From positions 1 to 64,000 of the forward strand of contig CATNCF010000007.1 of the NCBI GenBank assembly GCA_950097145.1: 64,000 nt of DNA, in the 5' to 3' direction. The position numbers and the translations under genes were made by a program. Position 1 is the stretch's first letter. Each line of letters starts with the position of its first letter. Shown here one piece after another: positions 25,729 to 34,917 of this stretch. The stretch is from an uncultured Lachnospiraceae bacterium (GTDB lineage Bacteria > Bacillota > Clostridia > Lachnospirales > Lachnospiraceae). Below the pieces are notes generated by a model. That model saw nothing but the letters and a program-made list of their open reading frames with translations, had not been told where the DNA came from and did no database searches.

Positions 25729-26124
25729 ATGAAACAAAAAATACAGCATTTCATGATGGGAAGATATGGCGCTGACCATCTTGGACAATTATTGATGGGA
25801 ATGTCCGTTGTGGCCTTACTAATTTCCCTGTTTACCAGGCTGGATATTTTTTATATTTTTGCACTGGGATTGATGGGATATGAATATTATCGCATGATGT
25901 CCCGCCAAATTGAACGGCGGTACGGCGAAAACCAAAAGTTTATGAACTGGCGGTACCAGCTTGCCATAAAATGGAATAGAAAGAAAGAGCATATCAGACA
26001 GCGGAAAACCCATCGTTTTTACAAATGCCCCTCCTGCCGGCAGAATGTAAGGGTTCCCAGAGGGAAAGGAAAGATTTGTATTACCTGTCCCAAATGCAGT
26101 GCCGAATTTATCAAAAAAAGCTAG
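25729..26124 (+). CDS. Small membrane protein with C-terminal zinc ribbon
   Basis: 131 residues. One or two membrane segments (about 20-60, LLMGMSVVALLISLFTRL and IFYIFALGLMGYEYY) are followed by a basic region and a C-terminal zinc ribbon with CPSC...CPKC (KCPSCRQNVRVP and ITCPKCSAEF). The N-terminal KIQHFMMGRYGADHLGQ is a pattern recurrent in Clostridia. Function is unknown. The start at 25729, eight bases after AGGAG, is preferred over the longer frame from 25669. Confidence 0.78.
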   Translation: MKQKIQHFMMGRYGADHLGQLLMGMSVVALLISLFTRLDIFYIFALGLMGYEYYRMMSRQIERRYGENQKFMNWRYQLAIKWNRKKEHIRQRKTHRFYKCPSCRQNVRVPRGKGKICITCPKCSAEFIKKS

Positions 26125-26152
26125 TGTATTTTTCAAACACGCTCTAATACTA

Positions 26153-26190
26153 CTGCCTTCGTTTTATCACAACGAAGGCAGGTATTTTTA
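26153..26190. terminator. Bidirectional terminator
   Basis: Perfect 11-bp stem CTGCCTTCGTT / AACGAAGGCAG with a seven-base loop, followed by GTATTTTTA on the plus strand. It lies between the zinc-ribbon gene and pyrI, which converge. Confidence 0.75.
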
Positions 26191-26199
26191 AGCTTCCGC

Positions 26200-26643
26200 T
26201 CATCTTCTTATCTTTTTATGCCCCTTGTATTTTTCCTCACAATATTTACAGCGATAGATCTGTGCGTCCTCGTCTGTCAAGTAGAAAATTTGATCCAATT
26301 CCTGTTCAATGGAGGTGATGCAGCGGGGATTTCTGCAGTGAATGACATTTTTAATCTCTTTGGGAAGCTGAAGCTCCCGCTTTTCTACAATTTTTTCGCC
26401 CTTGATAATATTGACTGTAATATTATGGTCAATAAATCCCAGCACATCTAAATCCAAAGCGTCAATATCACATTCCACCTTAAGAATATCCTTCTTGCCC
26501 ATTTTGTTGCTGCGGGCATTTTTGATAATCGCAACACAGCAGTCCAGTTGATCCAACTTGAGATCATGATAAAGAGACAGGCTGTTCCCCGCCTGTATAT
26601 GATCTAGTACAAATCCCTCTGTAATGGCACCTACATTTAACAT
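26200..26643 (-). CDS. pyrI: Aspartate carbamoyltransferase regulatory subunit
   Basis: 147 residues. The N-terminal allosteric domain ([37 protein letters not shown]) precedes a C-terminal zinc domain with four cysteines (CRNPRC and CKYC). It binds CTP/ATP and couples to PyrB trimers. It overlaps pyrB by seven bases. Having PyrI implies nucleotide feedback at the enzyme level. Confidence 0.95.
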   Translation of the reverse strand: MLNVGAITEGFVLDHIQAGNSLSLYHDLKLDQLDCCVAIIKNARSNKMGKKDILKVECDIDALDLDVLGFIDHNITVNIIKGEKIVEKRELQLPKEIKNVIHCRNPRCITSIEQELDQIFYLTDEDAQIYRCKYCEEKYKGHKKIRR

Positions 26644-27557
26644 ACTTCCACCTCCAATAATGTAAGAATCAAAGCCATCCGCACATAAACGCCATACTGC
26701 GCCTGTTTAAAATAAGCAGCCCTCGGGTCATCATCCACATCCACGGATATCTCGTTTACTCTCGGCAGAGGATGCATGACAATCATATCTTCCTTGGCCA
26801 ATTTCATCTTCTTTTTATCCAGAATATAGAAATCCTTCATCCTCACATAATCATCCTCATTAAAAAACCGTTCTCTCTGTACCCGTGTCATATAAAGAAT
26901 ATCCAGTTCTGCCATTGCATCTTCCAAACGTTCTACCTCCTGGTATGGAATCTTATTTTTCCTGAGCACATCTTCGCGGATATAGCTGGGCACACGCAGC
27001 TCTTCTGGAGAGATCAAGGTAAATCTGATATTGGGATAGCGAATCAGAGCATGAATCAAAGAATGAACAGTACGGCCAAACTTAAGATCACCGCAAAGAC
27101 CAATGTTAAGATGATCCAGACGTCCTTTAAGAGAACGAATGGTTAGAAGATCTGTCAATGTCTGGGTGGGATGCTGGTGTCCGCCATCCCCCGCATTGAT
27201 AACAGGAATTTTCGACTTCTCGGATGCAACCAGAGGCGCCCCCTCTTTGGGATGGCGCATTGCACAAATATCTGCATAACAGGAAATTACCCGAATGGTA
27301 TCAGAGACACTTTCTCCTTTTGCGGCGGAACTGCTGTCTGCACTGGAAAAACCTAGGACACTGCCTCCCAAATTCAGCATGGCAGCCTCAAAACTTAACC
27401 TTGTCCTGGTACTCGGCTCATAAAAACAAGTAGCAAGTTTCTTTCCTTCACATGCATGGGCATATTTCTGAGGATTATTTTCAATATCATTTGCCAGCGT
27501 AAGCAGTTTGTCCAGTTCCTCCACAGACAAATCCAGCGGGCTCATTAAATGCTGCAT
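26637..27557 (-). CDS. pyrB: Aspartate carbamoyltransferase catalytic subunit
   Basis: 306 residues, full length. The carbamoyl-phosphate site is [49 protein letters not shown] and [10 protein letters not shown] are the other active-site blocks. It makes carbamoyl-aspartate from carbamoyl phosphate and aspartate, the first committed step of pyrimidine synthesis. The start follows TAGGAGGCG. The leader shows no obvious UTP-sensing attenuator hairpin. Confidence 0.96.
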   Translation of the reverse strand: MQHLMSPLDLSVEELDKLLTLANDIENNPQKYAHACEGKKLATCFYEPSTRTRLSFEAAMLNLGGSVLGFSSADSSSAAKGESVSDTIRVISCYADICAMRHPKEGAPLVASEKSKIPVINAGDGGHQHPTQTLTDLLTIRSLKGRLDHLNIGLCGDLKFGRTVHSLIHALIRYPNIRFTLISPEELRVPSYIREDVLRKNKIPYQEVERLEDAMAELDILYMTRVQRERFFNEDDYVRMKDFYILDKKKMKLAKEDMIVMHPLPRVNEISVDVDDDPRAAYFKQAQYGVYVRMALILTLLEVEVC

Positions 27558-27617
27558 AGAACGCCTCCTATCTAAAAAAATAGTATAAGTACCTGCAATG
27601 CTCCAGGCATTTTTACT

Positions 27618-27646
27618 ATCATATAACAGACTGGTAATAATTGCAA
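27618..27646 (-). promoter_or_regulatory. Promoter of pyrB-pyrI
   Basis: Minus strand TTGCAA (27646-27641), 17-base spacer, TATGAT (27623-27618), about 60 bases before the start codon. Confidence 0.6.
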
Positions 27647-27744
27647 GAAAAAGGTTGCAGTTGTGTAAAAGAATACAAGAAATTCATAATTTTTCACACA
27701 AAACGGAAGTCTTTGCCGTAAAAACTTCACCAAATCCCGGTCGT

Positions 27745-28167
27745 CTATTCTATATCCTTTTTTTCGACAAAAAGATTACGGACCTTCTTTCTTTCAGCCC
27801 AGTAATTTACAAATTGTTTATCGTCATCTGATTTCAGCCGCCACTTAGTAGGAGATTCTCCCAAAATCTTCTTAAAATTACGTTCAAAGGTAGAAACAGA
27901 GGAATATCCTATTTTCCAGGCAAGGGCACTCATGGAAATATCCTCCTTCTGCAGAAATTCACATGCCTTCCGTATGCGGATTGTGTTTATATATTCCAGC
28001 GGTGACATTTCTATACAATTCCCAAATAATCTTCGAAAATAGGGTTCACTGATATTGCAGATCTCAGCCAGATCCTTAATCTTAAGGTTTTCATTGTAAT
28101 GAAGCTCAATATGTACAAGAGCCGGCTGTATCTTCTCAATATGCAGAATTTCTTTCTCATGTTCCAC
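27745..28167 (-). CDS. AraC-family regulator, C-terminal DNA-binding half (split gene)
   Basis: 140 residues with the two helix-turn-helix motifs of AraC/XylS proteins: IKDLAEICNISEPYFRRLF and the second around MSALAWKIGYSSVSTFERNF, with ESPTKWR at the end. The only start near the beginning is a GTG at 28167 without a good ribosome site. The ligand-binding half is in a different frame directly upstream (28170-28688). The two together have the normal length and order of one AraC regulator of about 310 residues. Probably a frameshifted gene, or less likely two separate chains translated by coupling. Confidence 0.7.
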   Translation of the reverse strand: MEHEKEILHIEKIQPALVHIELHYNENLKIKDLAEICNISEPYFRRLFGNCIEMSPLEYINTIRIRKACEFLQKEDISMSALAWKIGYSSVSTFERNFKKILGESPTKWRLKSDDDKQFVNYWAERKKVRNLFVEKKDIE

Positions 28168-28169
28168 TA

Positions 28170-28688
28170 CTACATACTAATTAAGCGGATTAGTTCCTGA
28201 ATCATAACATACAGATAACCGTTCACTGCCTCTCTATTTAATGCCCGCTGTTCCCTGTTTTCTTCTAGAACCGCAGAAATTACAGCCGACAGCCTTGGCT
28301 GTTCCTCCACACTCACCATAATTGGTCCTCTTGTAATCTGCTGTAAAACCCGTAATTGAAGAAATTCGTCATTGGAATAACACTTTTCCACAAACCCGGC
28401 TAAATCCAGATACAGGAATTCCCAGGAACAGATACTTCCTTTGGCACTGTATATCCTATGAGGAAAATTACTGGGTATCAAGGAAATCATACCCGGCCCA
28501 TATTTCTCCATATCTTCTCCCACAAATACCAGCCCTTCTCCAGAATAACAATAACCAGCCTGATAAAAATTATGAAAATGCTGTTCTGCTGCATGGTAAT
28601 TCATGGTCCATTTATCCCCCAGCAATGCCCTGTCATACCGCCCCACGGGCATTTCATAAAAAACAACTTCTTCTGTCTTGTTATCCAT
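28170..28688 (-). CDS. AraC-family regulator, N-terminal cupin half (split gene)
   Basis: 172 residues forming the AraC-type cupin sensor domain: AAEQHFHNFYQAGYCYSGEG, GPGMISLIPSNFPHRIYSAK and the helical dimerisation region to EAVNGYLYVMIQELIRLISM. It ends at TAG just where the linker to the DNA-binding domain should begin. The C-terminal half continues in the -1 frame after a few bases. A one-base indel is the simplest explanation. The start follows AAGGAG upstream of ATG 28688. The effector is unknown. Confidence 0.7.
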   Translation of the reverse strand: MDNKTEEVVFYEMPVGRYDRALLGDKWTMNYHAAEQHFHNFYQAGYCYSGEGLVFVGEDMEKYGPGMISLIPSNFPHRIYSAKGSICSWEFLYLDLAGFVEKCYSNDEFLQLRVLQQITRGPIMVSVEEQPRLSAVISAVLEENREQRALNREAVNGYLYVMIQELIRLISM

Positions 28689-28751
28689 TTGGTGAATCTC
28701 CTTGTTATGTTTTGCTTGGGTGATTTATCGGCATCAAACTCTAAAAAGCAC

Positions 28752-28793
28752 AAGGGCTCCTCCCAGCTTCGCTGGGTCCCTCCTCATGCTAAA
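28752..28793 (-). repeat. Copy of the GAGGAGGGACCC hairpin repeat, 3' of the nucleoside kinase
   Basis: Minus strand TTTAGCATGAGGAGGGACCC, then AGC-GAA-GCT, then GGGAGGAGCCCTT. Relative to the gltB copy both stem arms are changed in a compensating way (CCCAGC/GCTGGG), which suggests that RNA or DNA structure is conserved. It starts directly after the TAA of the kinase gene. Confidence 0.75.
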
Positions 28794-30458
28794 TTATACA
28801 TGAAAACAGCTTCCGCCAATGAATTCACGCAAAATAGAATTCTTTGCAATGTCCTCACTGGGCACTGGAAGAAAATAATCCAGAAATTTTAGCAGCCGCT
28901 TTGCTTCAATATACTCCGGGCTGCTCTTGTCTATCTCAAACAGCAGCGGTTCTGCATATTGTTTTAACACTGCAAGTTCATAAATAAGTGCGGAATTAAA
29001 CATAATATCCGCATCCTCCTGGAATGGAAAGATATACTGTTCCTCACCTTTGCGGACAGAATCCCACATGCCAATGGTGGCTTTTGCCGGATGATTCCTG
29101 GTTCTTGCATCCCGCACAATCCGCCTTATCATTCTGCCATCCGTAGTAGGCAGGTTATTATGCTCATCAATATTTAACTGGGTCAGGGCGCTGATATAAA
29201 TTTTCAACTTGCTGGACTTTGGCAGCGAATAAGACAGCTTATCATTCAAACCATGGATTCCCTCCAGCACCAAGATATCATTTTTCTCAAGCTGCTTAAA
29301 AATCCCTTTGTATTCACGCTTTCCAGTTCGGAAATTGTAGGTGGGAAGTTCTACGCGCTCTCCATTCAGCAGCGCAGACATATCTCTGTTAAACAATTCA
29401 ATATCCAGCGCCTCCAGACATTCAAAATTATAGCTTCCGTCTGGATGTTTTGGGGTATCTACACGATTAACATAATAGTCGTCCAGTGCAATGGGATGGG
29501 GCTTTAACCCCTGTGCCATCATCTGTATGGAAAGACGGTGGGAGAACGTAGTCTTTCCAGAAGAAGAAGGGCCTGCAATCATAATAAATTTTTTATCCGG
29601 CTTATCTGCAATATCTTCAGCAAGCCTTCCAATTTTACGTTCCATCAGCGCTTCCGAAACCAGAATCACATCCCGGATCCGCCCCTGGGCTATCGCGTCG
29701 TTCAATGCCCCGATGGTTCCAATATCCAGCATTTCTCCCCATTCCACAGACTCTTTTAGCACATGAAATAGTTTGCCGGAAGGAACAAATTCCGCTGGTT
29801 CCTTTGTATTCTCATTGGGAAACAACAATACAAATCCACTTTCATACAGCTTTAGCTCAAAATATTTCAGATAACTGGTATTAGGCACCATATATCCATA
29901 AAAATAATCTTTGTAATTCCCAATACTGTAAATATTCACTTTGGAACTTCTCCGGTACGCAAACAGCCGCTCTTTATCGTGCATCCCCAGTTCCTGGAAT
30001 AAATTCACTGCTTCATCCGTAGAAATACTTGTTTTCTGAATAGGATGGGCTTCCTCCACTAATTGAAGCATTTCCTGTTTCAGCCTGCCGATATATTTCT
30101 CATCTGCTTTCTCTCCCTGCAATTCACAAAAATACCCCTGGCTGATGGAATGTTCCACGCGTACAGTAACAGGCTTTCCGTCCTCTTTTGCCAGATTATT
30201 TACAGCACGCTGCATTAAAAGCGTAACACTGCGGCGGTAAGCTTTTTTCCCCGCTTTTTCCCTGGTAGTTACAAAAGAAAGTGTTCCGTCCGCCTTAACT
30301 CTTTTGTGAAGCTCCTTTAAGCGGTTGTTAAACATCACCAGTACAATATCATCCTCATATTTTGACTGATACTCTTTTGCAATCTCTAAAAAAGCGGTTC
30401 CTGCCGGATACTGCTTCTCTTCCCCCTCAATCCAAATCTGATATGATGATTTTTTCAT
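28794..30458 (-). CDS. Nucleoside (uridine) kinase with N-terminal TGS-like region
   Basis: 554 residues. The N-terminal part (about 1-170) resembles the TGS/editing-like N-terminus of threonyl-tRNA synthetase. The C-terminal part is a uridine-kinase/PRK P-loop domain with GPSSSGKTTFSHRLSI near residue 297, then ALDDYYVNR, ETPTYNFRTGK-like sequence (ELPTYNFRTGKREYKG) and LEGIHGLND. It phosphorylates uridine or a related nucleoside with ATP or GTP. This domain order is usual in Clostridia. It is the last gene of the dgt-dnaG-rpoD operon. ATG 30458 follows TGGAGGAATTT. Confidence 0.88.
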   Translation of the reverse strand: MKKSSYQIWIEGEEKQYPAGTAFLEIAKEYQSKYEDDIVLVMFNNRLKELHKRVKADGTLSFVTTREKAGKKAYRRSVTLLMQRAVNNLAKEDGKPVTVRVEHSISQGYFCELQGEKADEKYIGRLKQEMLQLVEEAHPIQKTSISTDEAVNLFQELGMHDKERLFAYRRSSKVNIYSIGNYKDYFYGYMVPNTSYLKYFELKLYESGFVLLFPNENTKEPAEFVPSGKLFHVLKESVEWGEMLDIGTIGALNDAIAQGRIRDVILVSEALMERKIGRLAEDIADKPDKKFIMIAGPSSSGKTTFSHRLSIQMMAQGLKPHPIALDDYYVNRVDTPKHPDGSYNFECLEALDIELFNRDMSALLNGERVELPTYNFRTGKREYKGIFKQLEKNDILVLEGIHGLNDKLSYSLPKSSKLKIYISALTQLNIDEHNNLPTTDGRMIRRIVRDARTRNHPAKATIGMWDSVRKGEEQYIFPFQEDADIMFNSALIYELAVLKQYAEPLLFEIDKSSPEYIEAKRLLKFLDYFLPVPSEDIAKNSILREFIGGSCFHV

Positions 30459-30469
30459 AAATTCCTCCA

Positions 30470-31252
30470 TTATACAAATAAAAATGGCTGTTTTACCGGC
30501 TGGCCAACGATTTCTATCCCCTGAAGCCGTTCCCTGAGATACTCTGTCATATAAGGGATAAACATTTTCTCCACGCCATAATGTCCTGCATCAATTACTG
30601 CAAGTCCCTGTGATGCTGCATCAATTCCTTCATGATGGTCCACATCTCCCGTCACCAATAGCTGGGCTCCTGCTTTTAGGGCGTTTCTTATCACACTTTT
30701 CCCTGACCCTGGGCAGACCGCCGCCTTTTGTACTTTCTGGTTCAGATCTCCGAATACTTTGACAGTATCCACTTCAAACGCCTGCTTCACGCGGCTGATA
30801 CAGGCAGCCAGAGAAATTGCTTCCTGTAAAAATCCAACTCTTCCAATTCCCTCCGGTCCATCTTTTCCCTGGCAGGTTTCTTCCAGCACCTGGCATTTTG
30901 TCATATGCATTCGTTCTGCAGCAAGCTCCGCCATACCTTTCACGTCAAAATTCGTGTGCATGGCATAATAGGAAATATTATTTTTTATCAATTGAATCAC
31001 ACGTTTTCCCGTGAAATCCAAGGTATTGACTTTCTTCAATCCCTTAAAAATCATAGGATGATGAGTAAGCAGCATATCTGATTTTTCCTGTACCGCCTCT
31101 GAAATTGTCTCTTCTGTGGCATCCAATGCTATGTATATCCTCTTAACCTCCTGCTGAAAGTCTCCCACCAGAAGCCCCACATTATCCCATTCACATGCAA
31201 ATTCTTCTGGGGACTGTTCTTGTAATAATGATATGATCTCATTGCATGTCAT
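30470..31252 (-). CDS. NIF3-family dinuclear-metal protein
   Basis: 260 residues: CEWDNVGLLVGDFQQEVKRI, LLTHHPMIFKGLK and the C-terminal GDVDHHEGIDAASQG, VIDAGHYGVEKMF hold the His/Asp/Glu ligands of the di-metal centre. It is annotated in databases as GTP cyclohydrolase 1 type 2/NIF3 but the reaction is unsettled. It overlaps trmK by four bases (ATGA), a conserved gene pair in Firmicutes. ATG 31252 follows AAGGAG. Confidence 0.92.
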   Translation of the reverse strand: MTCNEIISLLQEQSPEEFACEWDNVGLLVGDFQQEVKRIYIALDATEETISEAVQEKSDMLLTHHPMIFKGLKKVNTLDFTGKRVIQLIKNNISYYAMHTNFDVKGMAELAAERMHMTKCQVLEETCQGKDGPEGIGRVGFLQEAISLAACISRVKQAFEVDTVKVFGDLNQKVQKAAVCPGSGKSVIRNALKAGAQLLVTGDVDHHEGIDAASQGLAVIDAGHYGVEKMFIPYMTEYLRERLQGIEIVGQPVKQPFLFV

Positions 31253-31977
31253 ATTTCCTGCTCCTTCCACATTTTTAGTAAGTCTTCAATTTCCATAAGT
31301 TCCTGTTCAATCTGAACGTTCCTCTGAGAAACGTCCTGTCTTGCATAAGAAGCCAGACATTCTAAAATTTTCTCCTTTTGCTTCTTCTGATACTGCAGAT
31401 ACTGGTGCAATACGGGATGGCGCTGTCTTATCAGCAATGGTCCGTACTTTAGGGAAATTTCCGTACTCTCCGGCTGCCTGCAGTATCCGTCCGCATCTAT
31501 GGAATATTCCACTGCCATCATACTATAGTATTTTCCATCCTCGTACACCATATCCTCCGCCACAATCCCATATCCACGCTCCAGTAAAAAACTGCGGAAT
31601 GCGTAAAGTTCAGACTGGGGCTGCAGCACCAGTTTCTTTGCTGTGCGCGCCGCTTGTTCTCCTTGGGACAAAATACGCATCATCAATTTTCCGCCCATTC
31701 CGGCAATCACAATGGTATCTGCTTCTCCTGGCAATAATGAGGAAAGACCGTCCGAACGTCTGGTTTCAATTTTGCCTTCCATGCCATATTGATTGATATT
31801 CTGTTTTGCACGCCGAAGCGGTCCCAGGTTTATATCCATTGCAACGGCTTTCTGGATTTTGCCAGAGGATAAGAGATAGACTGGTATGTATCCGTGGTCT
31901 GTTCCCACATCAGCAAGTACTTCTGCATTTCCCGCCAAGTCAGCAACAGCCAGCAGCCTTTTCGATAACTGTAACAT
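31249..31977 (-). CDS. trmK: tRNA (adenine-22-N1)-methyltransferase
   Basis: 242 residues. SAM-binding motif ADVGTDHGYIPVYLLSSG, AMDINLGPLRRAKQNI and the catalytic-site VIAGMGGKLMMRIL identify TrmK (YqfN). It methylates N1 of A22 in some tRNAs. It lies 13 bases after rpoD and overlaps the NIF3 gene. Confidence 0.93.
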   Translation of the reverse strand: MLQLSKRLLAVADLAGNAEVLADVGTDHGYIPVYLLSSGKIQKAVAMDINLGPLRRAKQNINQYGMEGKIETRRSDGLSSLLPGEADTIVIAGMGGKLMMRILSQGEQAARTAKKLVLQPQSELYAFRSFLLERGYGIVAEDMVYEDGKYYSMMAVEYSIDADGYCRQPESTEISLKYGPLLIRQRHPVLHQYLQYQKKQKEKILECLASYARQDVSQRNVQIEQELMEIEDLLKMWKEQEI

Positions 31978-31990
31978 ATCCTCTCCTAAT

Positions 31991-33091
31991 TTAATCCAGA
32001 TAATCCTTCAGTTTCCTGCTTCTGCTTGGATGGCGCAGCTTACGGAGCGCCTTTGCCTCAATCTGGCGGATACGCTCTCTGGTTACGTTGAACTCCCTTC
32101 CAACTTCTTCCAGTGTCCTGGCACGCCCGTCGTCCAGCCCAAAACGCAGGCGCAGTACCTTCTGCTCCCGCTCTGTCAGGGTTCCCAAAACTTCCACCAA
32201 TTGTTCCTTCAGCAGTGTAAATGCCGCCGCATCAGCCGGAACTGGAACATTATCATCCTGAATAAAGTCTCCCAGATGGCTGTCTTCCTCCTCGCCAATG
32301 GGCGTCTCCAAAGAAACCGGTTCCTGAGAAATCTTTAAAATTTCCCGTACACGTTCCACCGGCATATTCATTTCTTCTGCAATTTCCTCCGGGGAAGGCT
32401 CACGTCCCAATTCCTGCAGCAGCTGCCTGGACACACGGATCAGTTTATTAATTGTCTCCACCATGTGTACCGGAATTCGGATGGTTCTGGCCTGGTCTGC
32501 AATCGCCCTGGTAATTGCCTGGCGTATCCACCAGGTTGCATACGTTGAAAATTTATATCCTTTGCGGTAGTCAAACTTTTCAACGGCCTTAATCAATCCC
32601 AGATTTCCTTCCTGAATCAGGTCCAAAAATAACATCCCCCGCCCTACATACCGTTTGGCTATGGAAACCACAAGGCGCAGATTGGCTTCTGCCAGGCGTT
32701 TCTTGGCTTCCTGGTCTCCCAATTCCATGCGCTTCGCCAGATCGATCTCCTCCTCTGCGGTAAGCAAAGGCACCTTGCCGATCTCCTTTAAGTACATACG
32801 AACAGGATCTTCAATGGAAATTCCATCCGGAACGGAAAGATCAATATTCTCAACTTCCACATCGTCGTCATCGTCAATGAGAATATCGTCATCGTCATCA
32901 TCAGAAATCCGCAGCACGTCAATATTATTGGATTCCAGAAAATCCAGAATTTTCTCAAACTGTTCTGCATCCAGTTCCATGTCATGAAAGAAGTCACTGA
33001 TTTCCCGATATTCCAGGACATTTTTTTTCTTCTTTGCCATGGATAACAATTCCTGCAGTTTTTCGATAAATTTCACATTTCTTTCTTCCAT
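31991..33091 (-). CDS. rpoD: Primary sigma factor
   Basis: 366 residues. Regions: 1.1 helical N-terminus, an Asp-rich stretch at about 70-90 ([14 protein letters not shown]), 1.2 ([20 protein letters not shown]), 2 ([48 protein letters not shown]), 3 and 4.2 ([20 protein letters not shown]). It directs most housekeeping transcription. It lies 51 bases after dnaG in the macromolecular synthesis operon. ATG 33091, nine bases after GGAAGGA, is preferred over 33109. Confidence 0.96.
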   Translation of the reverse strand: MEERNVKFIEKLQELLSMAKKKKNVLEYREISDFFHDMELDAEQFEKILDFLESNNIDVLRISDDDDDDILIDDDDDVEVENIDLSVPDGISIEDPVRMYLKEIGKVPLLTAEEEIDLAKRMELGDQEAKKRLAEANLRLVVSIAKRYVGRGMLFLDLIQEGNLGLIKAVEKFDYRKGYKFSTYATWWIRQAITRAIADQARTIRIPVHMVETINKLIRVSRQLLQELGREPSPEEIAEEMNMPVERVREILKISQEPVSLETPIGEEEDSHLGDFIQDDNVPVPADAAAFTLLKEQLVEVLGTLTEREQKVLRLRFGLDDGRARTLEEVGREFNVTRERIRQIEAKALRKLRHPSRSRKLKDYLD

Positions 33092-33142
33092 TTCGTTTCT
33101 TCCTTCCATTCGTTGTTTATATTTTGTCCTAATTTGGTATCT

Positions 33143-34906
33143 TTATACAGATTTAAGCTTCTGCATATTTTTCTTATCCGCAACCAGCTTCTGCAGCCCT
33201 TCCAAATCCGCCGGCTCTAAATGTCTGGAACGGTAACTGATGCTGTTTTCCTTTAACCGGATTAGTGTTTCTCTCAATGCCTTTTCCTTTTCTGCCGGCG
33301 TTGTAACCTCTTTCAGCCTGGCATTAAACAACCCTGCGATCTCTCTCTGCTGTTCCTCATCGGTAAACATACTAATAATCCCAGCGGGATTCAGTTTCCC
33401 TTTCTCATACTGGGCAAACAGAATTTTTGCCGCCTGCCGGTATAATTCATCCGTAAAGTCCTCAGGGCCCAGCCAGTCTGAAATTTTTTCAAATAACGAC
33501 GAATCTTCAATGAGCCAGGTCAGCATAAGCTTTTGGGATTGTTTCATGCCGTCTTCCTTTTTTTTCTTTTCCTGTACCCCGGATTTCAGGGGCCTGCGTT
33601 CCTTTGCAATTCCAACCCTGGTCCCTTGATGCTGTACAAGACTGCGAAGATTCTCAAATCCTATCTGATACTTCCCTGCCACGGCTTCTATGTAATTTTC
33701 CCGCTCCAATTCTTCCTCAAATTCCAGAATCCTGCCGGCAATGGCATTGTGAAACTTTGTTTTGCTCTCTGGGTCTTTTAAATCATACTGCCGCTCTAAA
33801 ACCTCAATTTCGAACATGAAGCTGTTCTGCGCATGGGCAATCCGCTCTTCATAAGCACTGGCCCCCTCTGCCTTGATGAACTCATCCGGATCCTTATAGG
33901 GCGCCATCTTTACAATTTTTGCCGTAATTCCCGCTTCTTTTAAAATTGGGATTGCACGCAGCGCCGCCTTGATCCCCGCACCATCACTGTCAAAGGTACA
34001 ATAAACTTCCTTGGTATACCGCTTGAGCAGACTTGCATGGCCTGAGGTAAATGATGTGCCCAGTGAAGCCACTGCATTATCAAAACCAGCCTGATGCAGC
34101 GCTATGACATCCATATATCCCTCGCACAAAAGAATATAATGTTTCCTTGTGCTTCTGGCCAAATTTAATCCATACAGAGTTCTGCTTTTGTCAAATACCA
34201 TAGTTTCCGGAGAATTCATATATTTCGGTTCTCCTTCTCCCATGACCCTTCCCCCAAAGCCAACTACCCGGTTATTGGCATCCATAATCGGAAACATCAC
34301 ACGATTCCAAAATTTATCGCGTCCCCCTCTCTGCTCGTCAATGGTGACAACACCTGAATCTTTCAGGACAGCGTCCTCGTACCCCTGCTTCCGAAGATAT
34401 TGGTACAGGTCGTCGCTATATTTATTCGAATACCCAAGACCAAATTTCTTAAGCGTCTCAGGGCTTAACCCCCGCTTAACAAAATAATTCATTCCAATCT
34501 TCCCCTGCTCCATCCGAAGCTGGGCATAAAAATATTTCGCCGCCGCTTTATTGATCTCCATGATCTTTGTCCGTTTATCTGCTTCCTGCCGTTCTCTTGC
34601 AGAGGTTTCCTGTCTGGGCAGTGAAATACCCGCCCTCTGAGCCAGCGTTTCTAATGCCTCATGGAACGTATCATTTTCATACTGCATCAGAAAGGTAAAT
34701 ACATTCCCCCCGGCGCCGCAGCCAAAACAGTAATACATCTGCTTATCCTGGGCAACAGAAAAGGAAGGAGTCTTCTCGTTGTGGAACGGACACAGGCCAA
34801 AATGGGTATTTCCCTTTTTCTTAAGGCGCACATAACCTGAGATCACATCTACAATATCATTTGCAGAACGTATCTCCTCAATCAGCTCATCAGAATAATA
34901 TGGCAT
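33143..34906 (-). CDS. dnaG: DNA primase
   Basis: 587 residues. The N-terminal CHC2 zinc finger is CPFH...CFGC (GLCPFHNEKTPSF, YYCFGCGAGGNVF). The RNA polymerase core with Toprim LLCEGYMDVIALHQAGF and DSDGAG follows, then a C-terminal helicase-interaction region. It makes primers for lagging-strand synthesis. It lies 11 bases after dgt. Confidence 0.96.
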   Translation of the reverse strand: MPYYSDELIEEIRSANDIVDVISGYVRLKKKGNTHFGLCPFHNEKTPSFSVAQDKQMYYCFGCGAGGNVFTFLMQYENDTFHEALETLAQRAGISLPRQETSARERQEADKRTKIMEINKAAAKYFYAQLRMEQGKIGMNYFVKRGLSPETLKKFGLGYSNKYSDDLYQYLRKQGYEDAVLKDSGVVTIDEQRGGRDKFWNRVMFPIMDANNRVVGFGGRVMGEGEPKYMNSPETMVFDKSRTLYGLNLARSTRKHYILLCEGYMDVIALHQAGFDNAVASLGTSFTSGHASLLKRYTKEVYCTFDSDGAGIKAALRAIPILKEAGITAKIVKMAPYKDPDEFIKAEGASAYEERIAHAQNSFMFEIEVLERQYDLKDPESKTKFHNAIAGRILEFEEELERENYIEAVAGKYQIGFENLRSLVQHQGTRVGIAKERRPLKSGVQEKKKKEDGMKQSQKLMLTWLIEDSSLFEKISDWLGPEDFTDELYRQAAKILFAQYEKGKLNPAGIISMFTDEEQQREIAGLFNARLKEVTTPAEKEKALRETLIRLKENSISYRSRHLEPADLEGLQKLVADKKNMQKLKSV

Positions 34907-34917
34907 CTATTCTCCTT

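Noticed and set aside
27558..27617. Pyrimidine attenuator in the pyrB leader
   Set aside because: The leader between the promoter and start is only about 60 bases and shows no alternative hairpins or U-rich pausing site.
28160..28175. Programmed -1 frameshift joining the AraC halves
   Set aside because: There is no slippery heptamer or downstream stimulatory hairpin at the junction. A mutation or sequencing error is simpler.
31991..33091. Asp-rich stretch in RpoD as a sign of an unusual sigma factor
   Set aside because: Acidic tracts in the region 1 linker are common in clostridial RpoD, and all later regions are standard.
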